Shown: positions 22,321 through 34,800 of the stretch, piece by piece
Position numbering within the stretch: position 1 is the first letter of the stretch
How the letters are laid out: every line of letters begins with the position of its first letter
Origin: Omphiscola glabra
Lineage: Eukaryota > Mollusca > Gastropoda > Lymnaeidae
DNA length: 64,000 nucleotides
Direction: 5' to 3'
Assembly (NCBI GenBank): GCA_964017045.1
Contig: OZ024802.1
Coordinates: forward strand, 27,282,293-27,346,292
Position numbers and translations under genes: made by a program
Notes under the pieces: model-generated
Told to the model about the DNA's origin: nothing
Seen by the model: only the letters and a program-made list of their open reading frames with translations
Databases searched by the model: none

Positions 22321-22784
22321 GAAATTTTTGTTCCGTGTAAACAAGTTGGAGATTTCTACACCAATATTACAACACCACTCTTTGATAATTTAGTTATCTG
22401 AAACATCAATCTTTGAAATTTAGTTACCTGAAACATCAATCTTTGATATCTTAGTTATCTCAGAGCGCGCTTATTTAAAAAAAATGCCTTGCATAGGGCC
22501 CCATAATATTTAAAAATGAAATACTTAAAGAAATTTTAAATGATATTTTTATATTTGTCAAAGAAACGCATAATTATTTTTTTGTTGCTAGATCATTTGC
22601 GTGTGGTATGGGGGTGGGGCGTAAAAAGCCATGAAACGAAGCACGAGGGCCTGACCTCTGACCTCACTTATGTAGCCATCTAGTACGCTCTTTAAACAAC
22701 AAAAAAATGAGAAGAAATTAATCCCGTGTTCTTGTAATCCCTGTAGGTACATTCTGTGACACAGAGTTTTAAGAACCGTTGGTG

Positions 22785-22890
22785 ATGTCCATGCCATCAA
22801 TGAATGAAAAGCAGGCGGTGATCAAAACGATGTGTGGGAACTCGTGGACCAGCTTGCTGGTGTGTTCATTCCTTGTACATATCATTTCAG
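22785..22890 (+). CDS. copy B exon 1 (signal peptide)
   Basis: 106 nt from ATG to TTTCAG|GTAATG. Residues 1-35; hydrophobic core SWTSLLVCSFLVHIIS is a good signal peptide. Several Met codons precede it, so translation could also begin at the Met before CGNSW. Confidence 0.75.
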
Positions 22891-25800
22891 GTAATGATGA
22901 AAGGGAGCGGGCGATGGAGGCGGCCACCCTAAGTGCCAACTTCAAGGGGGCGCCAAAATCGTATTTAAAAAAAAATGCAAAATATGTGTATACTTTTTTG
23001 GGGTGGAAAAGGTTCCACCCGGCTACAGCCAAGGTTTGCTTAAGTGTTGGAATAGTACTGATCCATGTACAGTGGATTAACTCTAAAAAAATTTTTTTTT
23101 TCATTTTCCAAGTAGTTGTCAAAATAAGAATACTTCTTCCACGTGTAAGTAGGAAATCGCAGTCTGGTGTCCAGTGATCCTATCGCGATCTCCTGCTGAA
23201 ACTGCATTTAAAACTCTCAAATCAACAGTGCTTGGCAAACTCATTAGTTAGAAGAGCCAAAAAATCAGCAGCAGGACGATTAAAAAAAAATATTTGAGAG
23301 CCAAATGTCTTTTCAAGAACCTGTCAAGAACCATGTTTTTCGCAGTCAAAACCGATCTGTGGCCGGCTGGCCGAGCCGCACTCAACTCGCTAAAGATCCG
23401 CATGCGGCTTGCGAGCCGCGGTTTGCCGACCACTGAAACAGGCGAACAGTTTTCCCCAAAGCCATAGTCCATTTATGTCACACCCGACTCAACAGACCAG
23501 CTGTTTCATTATTATTGTTAGCTGTCTGTGTTGTTGTAGGACATCTATCAACCATGGGGAAAGAATTCGTAGTGGCAGTGCCGAAGATGAGGTTGACAGA
23601 CGGCATGGAGAATGTTTCGTCGATCCATTTCATGCTGACAACTCTGTCTGTCAATAACGTGGAGGTAATGTGGGTGGTGTAGTAAAGGAGTGTGCAGTGC
23701 AGCAGTGAGCAGCGTATGAATGTGTGGTGTAGGAACGTGTAAGGTAGGAATGTGTAGTGTAGGAATGTGTAGTGTAGGAATGTGTGGTATATGAATGTGT
23801 AGTCTAGGAATGTGTAGTTTAGGAATGTGTAGTTTAGGAATGTGTAGTGTAGGAATGTGTGGTGTAGGAATGTGTAGTCTGGGAATATGTAGTTTAGGAA
23901 TGTGTAGTTTAGGAATGTGTAGTTTAGGAATGTGTAGTGTAGGAATGTGTGGTCTAGGAATGTGTAGTCTAGGAATGTGTAGTCTAGGAATGTGTAGTGT
24001 AGGAATGTGTAGTGTAGGAATGTGTGGTGTAGGAATGTGTGTTATAGGAATGTGTAGTGTAGGAACGGGTAGTGTAGAAGTCTAGGAATGAGTTAGATAG
24101 GGGAAATTCTGGTGAAAGAATGTACATTTTAGAAAACTGTGGTGAAGTAGTGTGTTACTGAGTGAGCTTATGGTGAAGAAATTTGTAGTGTTGTAAATTG
24201 TGGTGGTGAAGTTAATGAGACAAGCAACATAGAATACTCAAAGTCATAAAAGTATGGTTTGAGTCGTGTAGTGACTCCGTATTGTTTGAGTCGTATAGTG
24301 ACTCCGTATTGTTTGAGTCGTGTAGTGACTCCGTATTGCTTGAGTTGTGTAGTGACTCCTGCTTGAGTCGTGTAGTGACTCCGTATTGCTTGAGTCGTGT
24401 AGTGACTCCGTATTGCTTGAGTCGTGTAGTGACTCCGTATTGTTTGAGTCGTGTAGTGACTCCGTATTGCTTGAGTCGTGTAGTGACTCCATATTGTCTG
24501 AGTTGTGTAGTGACTCTGTATTGTTTGAGTCGTGTAGTGACTCCGTATTGCTTGAGTCGTGTAGTGACTCCGTACTGCTTGAGTCGTGTAGTGACTCCGT
24601 ACTGCTTGAGTCGTGTAGTGACTCCGTATTGTTTGAGTCGTGCAGTGACTCCGCACTGTTTGAGTTGTGTGGGGAAACGAATATCTAAAAAAAAAAATTT
24701 TTTTTAAAGGCCATAATGATGGGAATCTGACACGAGGTTTTATTAAATACATTTTTAAAAATCTCCGCACAACACAGGTCTGGGTCAGTACCCCGCATTA
24801 CTCTCGCTACGAATCTAATGGCGCTAGCCTGAATGAGACCTTAATCGTCGGAGGAAAATCTGGTGTAACCTATGACCTGGATAACAGATTTCAGTGAGTA
24901 CACGACGCCCGTGGACTATGACCAGGACGACGTATTTTAAGAGCTAGAGCACGGTGACCTTAAGCAACGACCCGGACGACATAAGTTAAGTTAGGACGCC
25001 ATGACCTTAAGATTGTATGACGTCGTAGTGAAATAGATCTGTGTTGCCATGACGACAAACAGAAACAACAGTTCAAACATTTTAAAAACAAACAACAAAC
25101 AAACAAACAATGTTAATACACGTCCAACTCGCTGCTCCCAAACATTTTTGAAATTACCTTAACGCGGGGCGTGTCCCCCCGCCCCCCCCCCGCGCCCCTA
25201 CCTTGTAAAACACTGCTGTAAGGCTTATGGGTAATCCGATCGCGTTTAAACTGTTCCTCGCTCTATTTCTCCATATACAGGAATCGGCAGGAAGTTGGCC
25301 ACAAATGGTCATACAAATTTGTGGGGAATGCCACGTTCTCCCTGTGCGTGCTCGCCATCGACAACGAGGAGTCGATCGCCACCTTCCAGGCCATCCCAGT
25401 CGGTGCGTGGGGGAAAAAATACGTCGTGGTCACGCTGGCGTAAGAACCACTGACGTAAAAACTTTATCATTGTGGCCACGGCCATAGAAATATTTACTTA
25501 AAATTAGAGTGGAACCCCATGCCGCAATAACGCGATAGTTGGATTATTGTAATCCATGAGATTGGACTGCGGTAATAGTTGGAGGGCGGGGGGCAGGCGT
25601 TATTTTAATGAAAATATTTATCTACCTCAGCTGGTAAGTAATACCTCCAAATGCCCGCTAGTCGATTTGCCGTCATACACATAGCACGGTGTCGCTGTAT
25701 AGCAGGCATGCTAGACAACTAGACTATCCCCCAGCTACGGTGTTTACGCAAGCTTCTCTGGCATAGCGTGGCAGGACAAAGTCCCTGATGCAGAGGTCTC

Positions 25801-28800
25801 ACAACAAGGAGAAGCCACTTGTCACACATTCTCGAACCCCCCTCACCCCCCCCCCCCCGAGCGTGACGTAATTTGTGAACGACCCCTTCTGTGACCCTAA
25901 TCTTTAGCAAGGGGTATTGAAATAATTCAACACTTAATCCGAACAACCGTATCCATTGTAATTCTTTCATAAATATTTCATTGGATGTTGAAGTTAAATA
26001 ATCTACGGTGGATTTTTACCTTTTTTTTTTTTTTCAAAGATCGGGAATCTATAAAAATATGTTGGCTTAAAGGGTTATGTTCAACAGCTTAAGCCTGCTT
26101 GGCCTATCGGGGGAATCTGGGACTGATCACATCATCCTTGCTCTCGGCGGCCGGGAACAAGATTAATTTTAAAGAGCCTCCCTTTCTGTTTTCCTCTCTC
26201 AAACCAATTATTTTCATCAATATCAAAGCAAATTTTGGCGCCCCTAACTAGTCTGGCGACCAGGGACACCTGTACCCCTCTGCCTTCCCCCCCCCCCCCT
26301 AAGCTACGCCTCTGACACGTATTTAAATTAGTGATTAATTTTTTTTGTGTGGAATCGGGCTTTAAAAAATCTTGGCCGCTCGAGGCGGAAATAACCCTCG
26401 CCACGACACTCGAGGCGGAACAAACCCTCGCCACGACACTCGAGGCGGAACAAACCCTCGCCACGACACTCTTTGCACAGAGCATCTTGTGTCGGCGTAA
26501 CCATCAAGTGCGTACACATTTAATCACTTCACGTCATGGCGGGCGTACAATTAAGTATTTTTTACACACTTTAACCACATCACAATTTTCGTGTACATCA
26601 CTTTGCTACAGATTTCCACCACTTGCACCTTGCCACAGATGTACCATCAAGTTTTTACACATGTTCGACCACTATGCACAGTGTCACAGACGTACCTCCA
26701 TCATTTTTTTTTTTACCATTGCCATCACTCATCGATCGCACGTGGAAGAATTTGTTGGTTTGGGAGGGGGGGGATACGTAAATCTTTTAAGGTTTAATTC
26801 GAATCACGTCTTCTTGTCTTCCCACAGATCGAGCCCGTCCATCCAGATAGTGTCCGGAGGTGACGACAATCACGTCATTTTCAAATTCGTCGTGATTGTG
26901 CCACGCCTGTCCGTCCGGTTCTTTAACTATACACGTATGGAGACCGGGGGCAATATCAGCTTCACGCTCCGAAGGTATCTTCTCAGCGTCACGCCCCCCA
27001 AAAGGTCACGTTATTGACCTGGGGGGGGGGGGGCTTTCTCGCTGCGGACTAGCAACGCAACACAACAGACAAACAAGCAGAGGGAGGCTTGACATCCTGC
27101 AACACAGAGACAGATTAAGTTAGAAACACATATCCGCATCCACGTACGCCTCCATTCATACGTGAGCAGACGTGCACATAGCCACGTACACATCCATTCA
27201 TACGTGAGCTGACGTGCACATATCCACGTACACATCCATTCATACGTGAGCTGACGTGCACATAGCCACGTACACATCCATTCATACGTGAGCAGACGTG
27301 CACATATCCACGAACACATCCATTCATACGTGAGCAGACGTGCACATATCCACGGACACATCCATTCATACGTGAGCAGACGTGCACATATCCAGGTACA
27401 GATCCATTCATACGGGAAAATATCCACGTACACACAAAAGTGATATTTTAATAATTTTTCACAACACAACTTGGGGCCCCTTAAATATGAGAGACTCCCA
27501 TGAAGCCGCAAGGGTTGCATGACCCACGCCACTAACGGATCTTTATGGGGGATGGGGGTGGGTATCATCATTAGCGTACAATAACGGACGAATTGAGGGG
27601 GGGGGGGTTGCCAACTCATAAAATAAAATGCATGTGCAAACATTTTTAATCTTCAAAACTTTTGCTGACAAACATATTTTTATGGACAAACATATTTTAA
27701 TGGACAAACATATTTTTGCGGACAAACATAGACTATGGACACATTTGGTTAAATATAAATTTGGTAAAACTTTGTAACATCCGTGGCTTATGACAATGTC
27801 TACTATTTACACTAATACTAATATTGGGGATTATCTTTAAACTACGCCACGTGGGGGGGTCCCACTCCGTCATTTACGGACAAGTCATTTTAAGTCAAAC
27901 TTTTTTTGGACTTTCCTTAAATTTACGTACGTTTGGCAATTCTGGAACGGGGAGACAGTAACTAGCTGCACCTGGAACGGGGGGGGGGGGGGGGCGGCAC
28001 CGAGCAGCACCTGGAACGGGGGGACGGCACCGAGCAGCACCTGGAGCTGGATGACAGCACAGAACAGCACCTTGAACGGGGTGACAGCACCGAGCAGCAC
28101 CTGGAATGGGAGGACGGTTCCGAGCTGCACCTGGAACGGTGGGGGGGGGGGGGGGGACAGCACCTAGCTGCATCTGGAACGGTATGACAGCAACGAGCAG
28201 CACCAGGAACGGGGTGACAGCACAGAACAGCACCTGGAACGGGGTGACAGCACAGAACAGCACCTGGAACGGGTTGACAGCACAGAGCAGCACCTGGAAC
28301 GGGGTGACAGCACAGAACAGCACCTGGAACGGGGTGACAGCACCGAGCAGCACCTGGAACGGGGTGACAGTACGACGTTAAGCATCACGCCAGATCTGTA
28401 AAAAGCCTCTATCAGTAGTCATGTGATTCTGATGTCTCTGATTCAAACCTACCTTCAAGGAAATGCTTTTTTTTTTTTTTTTTTAAATAACTGTTAGTGT
28501 TTTATTCGTGGAAGTGGGTCAGCAAAAAGTTGGGCCCACCCCCGGGCGTCGGCACGTACACTAGTTACCGTATTTTACGGACTGTAAGACACTTTTTTCT
28601 TCGAAAAATTGCCCTCCGAAATTCAGGTGCGTCTTATACTTGAAATTAATTAAAAAAATGGTAACATTGTAATTAAAAAAAAACAATTGCTCAAAATTTA
28701 AGATGCGTCTTATAGTCCGTAAAATACGGTACGCAACTGGGATATGGCTAAAGCCGGTTGTTTTTTTTGGTTTTTTTGTGGGGGGTGGGGGGCTATGGTA

Positions 28801-31800
28801 AGACTCTCAATGAAATTATGTACATGCACATCCATGTTTCTGTTTACTTGCACATCCATGGTTCTGTTGACATTCACATCCATGTTTCTGTTTACATTCA
28901 TATCCATGTTTCTGTTTACATTCACATCCATGTTTCTGTTTACATTCACATCCATGTTTCTGTTTACTTGCACATCCATGGTTCTGTTGACATTCACATC
29001 CATGTTTCTGTTTACATTCACATCCATGTTTCTGTTTACATTCATATCCATGTTTCTGTTTACATTCACATCCATGTTTCTGTTTACTTGACAGCGATGA
29101 AGCCTACTCCGTGGCTCAGTGTCCGGAATTCCAAGAAGTCGAGATTATGAAAGTGCATTTCACAGGTACATGTCGTGGTTCACTGATCAGTGCATTTGAC
29201 AGGTACGTGTCGTGGTTCATTGATCAGTGCATTTCACAGGTACATGTCGTGGTTCATTGATCAGTGCAGTTCACAGGTACATGTCGTGGTTCATTGATCA
29301 GTGCATTGACATGTACATCTCGTGGTTCATTGATCAGTGCATTTCACAGGTACATGTCGTGGTTCATTGATCAGTGCATTTCACAGGTACATGTTGTGGT
29401 TCATTGATCAGTGCATTCTTTCATTAAAATAGACATGAACCCCCCACACCCTTTTTTTTCCAGCAAGAAAGATTCATTAAAGTGAGGGAATTCCCAATTA
29501 AATGACGTCAAATCCCAGTTCACCAGACGAATTTTACTTTCGTTATGTTAATCACCGATTTTTAAAGTTATCATCTTACTGATTTATTTGAATTTCTTTA
29601 TGGACTTATTAAACAAATAAGATTTTAAAAATAATCTAATTAAGAATATGCAATTTGTTTTCAAATAATTTTTCATTAAATTTTAAAGTAAGGATAAGTG
29701 TTAATTATAAAATGTACGAGTGACATCATGCTTTTACAAATATAGTTGTTAGCATAATTTAGTTGTCCGAAAATTCCACCCCTCCATATAAAGAAAAAAA
29801 ATGATAACTGGGCGGACCACCCATCCTCCCCTCTGTCGACACCATTGGCAGAGGCGTAGCCAGAGTGTTTGGTTCCAGGTGACAAGATTCAATTTTACTC
29901 ACCCCCACACCCCCATTCTCAACCCTGAAAGCCATTATTTTCCTCCATTAAATACCATCAAAAACCCATGTTGATGCCCTTGCTAGTCTGGCGTCCGGAG
30001 ACATATGGCACCCCCTCTGGCTACGCCTCCGTCCACTGGCACTGTCCACCCAGTTCCAGACTCTACCGCGATAAGGGGTGGTTCGCAAATTGCGTCGCGC
30101 TCACGGGGGGAGGGGGGTGTCGAGAATTTGTGACACTTTCTGACTGGGGCAGGGGGCGTCAAAAATGTGTGACGTCCCTTTTTTTTCTTTTTTTTTGTAA
30201 ATCTCAAATTTTCTAATTTTGGAAAATCTTTACTTAATTTATTTTAAACACATTAATTTGAGGTCGAAATTGCCTCAGGTATTATAGGTACTATGTACTC
30301 AGTCGCTCACACCTTTCACGCATATCGAAAAATGACGCAAAAACTGTTGTGATCATTTTACATTCGGCTTGTGGATGACTTCGTTGTTTCGCGTCAAAAT
30401 TTTCTAATAATAAAACATCTTAATCCAATTTGGGAGAAATTTGAAAAAGAATATAATAAAATCTTAGTTTATTTATGAATTATTTTTTTTTATGTATGTT
30501 TTGATTTTATTAGGTGTGACGTGGTACGGGGGGAGGGGTGGTTTAAAGAATTTGTGACACTTCGTGATTGGGGGGTGGGGTCTAAAATGCGTGACGTCAT
30601 TTCCGTGAGGTAGGATTCTTCATTTATAGATAGAATATTTTCGAAGTTAGAGCATAGAAACCCTGTTCACGAACCTCACTCTACGGTTTTTAACATTTAT
30701 AGACCCTCGGGGGGGGGGGGGGGGGAGGGTTGGGGGGGGGGGGAGGGTGCTCTAATACATAATTGACTCTGACAACTGAGCGCGCGCTGTATCATGTTCA
30801 CCATCACGATCAACTTTTTAATTTAAAAAAACAAAAGAAGACGCGATAAAGTGAAGCTGCGAAGTGGCGAGGGGCGACTGACTGTACGGGGCGACTGACT
30901 GTACGGGGGCGACTGACTGTACGGGGCGACTGACTGTACGGGGCGACTGACTGTACGGGGCGACTGACTGTACGGGGCGACTGACTGTAACTATCGAATA
31001 CTTGATTGATTTTCGTTTTTCCCCAGGCTCTATTGTAGAAGCAACGAAGCCTGTCGGGGTTGTTAACGGCAACTGTAGGACGTACGCCGTCGCACCCCAT
31101 TGTCGTTTCAGGCATGACATGCGGCCTTGGTCACGGCTTGGAACAGACACCGTGGCAGGTCAGTGCAGCAGACAGACGTTTCTTCGGCCGAATCGGCCAA
31201 CGGCGCAACCGAAGTCGGTCAAAGTGCCGAAGAGGATCAGTGTCGTTTATATAGTCAATCTAGAAGTTAGGCTTGCGGGGTAAAACAAACTGATACTGTC
31301 AGGCCGTTGCAATAGGAGGTCACGGCTTGCAACAGATACCGTAGCAGGTCAGTGCAGCAGACAGACGTTTCTTCGGCCGAATCGGCCAACGGCGCAACCG
31401 AAGGCGGTCAAATTGTCTTTTGTAGGCCGAAGGTACACTAGGCTGATATTTGTACCGTGACGGTACAATGCGCTGATTTATTTTACGAGACCCGTACAGC
31501 TGGATGATTGTTGTACAAGAACAGTACAATCGGCTAATGTAACAAGACGGTACAACTGGATGATTGTTGTACCAAGACAGTACACCTGGTTGTTGTACAA
31601 GACAGCACAACTGGTTGTTGTACCAAGACAGTACAACTGGCTGTTGAACCAAGACGGTATAGCTGGCTGTTGTAACAAGACAGTACAGCTGGCTGCTGCT
31701 GAACCAAGACAGTACAGCTGGCTGTTGTTGTACTAAGACAGTACAGCTGGCTGTTATTGTACCAAGACAGTTTAATCAAGAGAAGTGACGTTGACACGTT

Positions 31801-34800
31801 AGTTGGTCTGAGTCCCAAGTCCTATAATAGAACCAATTTAAGACACAGTTTGTTCTGTCCATAAACTAACACAAACTGGCACCCCCTGGTTCTGTCCATA
31901 AACTCACACAAACTGGCGCCCCTTTGTTCTGTCCATAAACTAACACAAACTTGCGCTCCCTGGTTCTGTCCATAAACTAATACAAACTGGCGCCCCCTGG
32001 TTCTGTCCATGAACTAACACAAACTGGCGCCCCCTTGTTCTGTCCATGAACTAACACAAACTGGCGCCCCCTGGTTCTGTCCATGAACTAACACAAACTG
32101 GCGCCCCCTGGTTCTCTCCATGAACTAACACAAACTGGCGTCCCTTGTTCTGTCCATGAATTAACACAAACTGGCGCCCCATGGTTCTGTCCATAAACTC
32201 ACACAAACTGGCGCCCCCTTGTTCTGTCCATAAACTAACACAAACTGGCGCCTCATGGTTCTGTCCATAAACTCACACAAACTGGCGCCCCATGGTTCTG
32301 TCCATGAACTAACACAAATGTCCTCCAGTTAACACGCCCCTATCCGATATTTCACGCCCATTTGTTCAAACAAACCCCCACCCACACCCCACCCCCCATC
32401 CCGCCCGCAACAGATATGATTTTAGCCGAGGAGTTCTGGGGTACGGAATTCATCGCCATGAACGTGCCAGCCCGGCCACAGCAGGGCTACCTGCAGATGG
32501 TCAGCGACGTGCCGGACACCATGGTCACCTTCGCTCTCAACGCCACGGAGAGAGTCGTCCTGAAGCTCATGCACACTGAACGGTTCAACTTTGTAAGTGT
32601 TAACATCAACCAGTGGTCCTCAAAAAGAGGGGGGGGGAGGGGCGCCCCGGAGCCACATGCGGCGCCATGAATGAGTAGACGCGGTGCCATGAATGAGTAG
32701 ACGCAGCGCCATGAATGAGTAGACGCGGTGCCATGAATGAGTAGACGCGGTGCCATGAATGAGTAGACGCGGTGCCATGAATGAGTAGACGTGGTGCCAT
32801 GAATGAGTAGACGTGGGGCCATGAATGAGTAGACGTGGGGCCATGAATGAGTAGACGTGGGGCCATGAATGAGTAGACGTGGAGCCATGAATGAGTAGAC
32901 GCGGTGCCATGAATGAGTAGACGCGGTGCCATGAATGAGTAGACGTGGGGCCATGAATGAGTAGACGTGGGGCCATGAATGAGTAGACGTGGTGCCATGA
33001 ATGATTAGACGCGGCGTCATGAATGAGTAGACGTGGTGCCATGAATGAGTAGACGTGGCGCCATGAATGAGTAGACGTGGTGCCATGAATGAGTAGACGT
33101 GGCGCCATGAATGAGTAGACGCGGCGTTTAAAAATGAAAATATGTACTTACGTGCGTCCCAAGAAGAAAAAAAAATGTTCTCTGAGCAGATATAAAACTC
33201 CTTTGCTTTATGGAAACGATTTCACGTAACAAAACACAAAAAAAGGTTGCCGGCCCCTGTTCTAAATTTACGGACAGATTTTGCAGTCAAGCTTTGCACG
33301 GTCCTGGTCGCGACAGTTAGGTCATTTCTCTTAAACGTATCAAATATTCTGCCAACTCTAACCACTTCTCTCTCTCTCTTTTCTCTCTCTCCCTTTCTCT
33401 CTCTCTCACTCTTTCTTTCCTTTCTATTTTTTTCTCTCTCTTCCTCTCTCTCTATTTTTCTTAATCTCTGTCCCTTACTCCCTTTCTATCCCTTCCCCTC
33501 GCTCTCTATCTCTTTCTCTCTCTCTCTTTGTCTCAATCTCTCACTCTCTTTCTCTCACTCTCTTTTTCTCACTCTATTTCCCAATCTCTTTTCTCTCTCT
33601 TTATCTCTCTATCCTTCTCTCTCTCTCTTCTCTCTCGCTCTCTTCCCCTCTCTCATTTTCTTTCTCTCACTCTTTCTTTCACACTCTTTATCTCTTTCTT
33701 TCATCTCACTCTTTCTTTCACCCTCTTTATCTCTTTCTTTCATCTCACTCTTTCTTTCACCCTCTTTATCGCTTTCTTTCCTCTCTCTCTCTCTTTCTCT
33801 CTCCCTCCCACTTTTTCTCTTTCTGTCCCGCTTTCTCTCTCTTTCTCTCTCTCTCTATCCCACTTTCTTTCTCTCTCCCCCCCCTCTCTCACACTCTCTG
33901 TCTCACGCACTAGCTTTTTTATCCCGGTGTCACATTTACACGACAGATCAACACATTGGTTAGCAATAAAGCGTTAATAATCTTTATAACACATTTAATC
34001 AAATAAATAATTAAATTATAATGAAAAGTTATTTTCTAAATCTAAGGGAACAGTTTGATTTTCCCCATCCAGCACTGCCTGTCCGACACTCCCCATCCAG
34101 CACTGCCTGTCCGGCACTCCCCATCCAGCACTGCCAGTCCGGCACTCCCCAGTCCAGCACTGCCTGTCCGGCACTCCCCATCCAGCACTGCCTGTCCGGC
34201 ACTCCCAATCCAGCACTGCCTGTCCGGCTCTCCCCATCCAGAACTGCCTGTCTGGCACTCCCCATCCAGCACTGCCTGTCCGGCACTCCCCATCTAGCAT
34301 TGACTGTCCGGCACTCCTCATCCAGCAAGGCCTGTCCGGCACTCCCCATCCAGCACTGCCTGTCCGGCACTCCCCATCCAGCACTGCCTGTCCGGCACTC
34401 CCCATCCAGAACTACCTGTCCGGCACTCCCCATCTAGCACTGACTGTTCGGCACTCCTCATCCAGCACTCCCATCCAGCACTGCCTGTCCGGCACTCCCC
34501 ATCCAGCACTGCCTGTCCGGCACTCACCATCCAGCACTGCCTGTCCGGCAGTCCCCATCCAGCACTGCCTATCCGGCACTCCCCATCCAACACTGCTGGT
34601 CCGGCACTGCCTGTCCGGCAACTACATGTAATGGTCTTGTACTTAAACCACAAGAACGTAACCGAATACATTATTATTATTTGTGTGCGGTGTGGGGGGG
34701 GGGGGTGTTTGAGAGCGTCCTGCACGGACCCTGGGTGTGTGCTCAAACAACACCGGCGCAACAAAATGGGGGATCTTAAATTTGACCTATTCATTTTCGA

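Larger units (their letters stand above)
18706..22784. other. Intergenic region between copies A and B
   Basis: Holds the copy A 3' UTR (to about 18990), a hAT-like fragment, the 41-bp array, a repeated 150-bp block, the 20490-21345 array, and about 1.4 kb of mostly AT-rich sequence before copy B that must include its promoter and 5' UTR. I could not identify a convincing TATA box or start site. No coding exon recognised. Confidence 0.6.

Noticed and set aside
24168..24770. 200-residue minus-strand frame of SHYTTQ repeats
   Set aside because: Translation of the 27-bp intronic array; period divisible by three explains it.
25281..25402. Shorter exon 4 ending at CCAGTCG|GTGCGT
   Set aside because: It gives the wrong phase for exon 5 and drops the family motif WGKKYVVVTL; the donor at 25440 fits both.
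32487..33108. Minus-strand frames with repeated HGATSTHSWHHVYSFM-type peptides
   Set aside because: Products of the 22-bp minisatellite in copy B intron 8; open in three frames at once.
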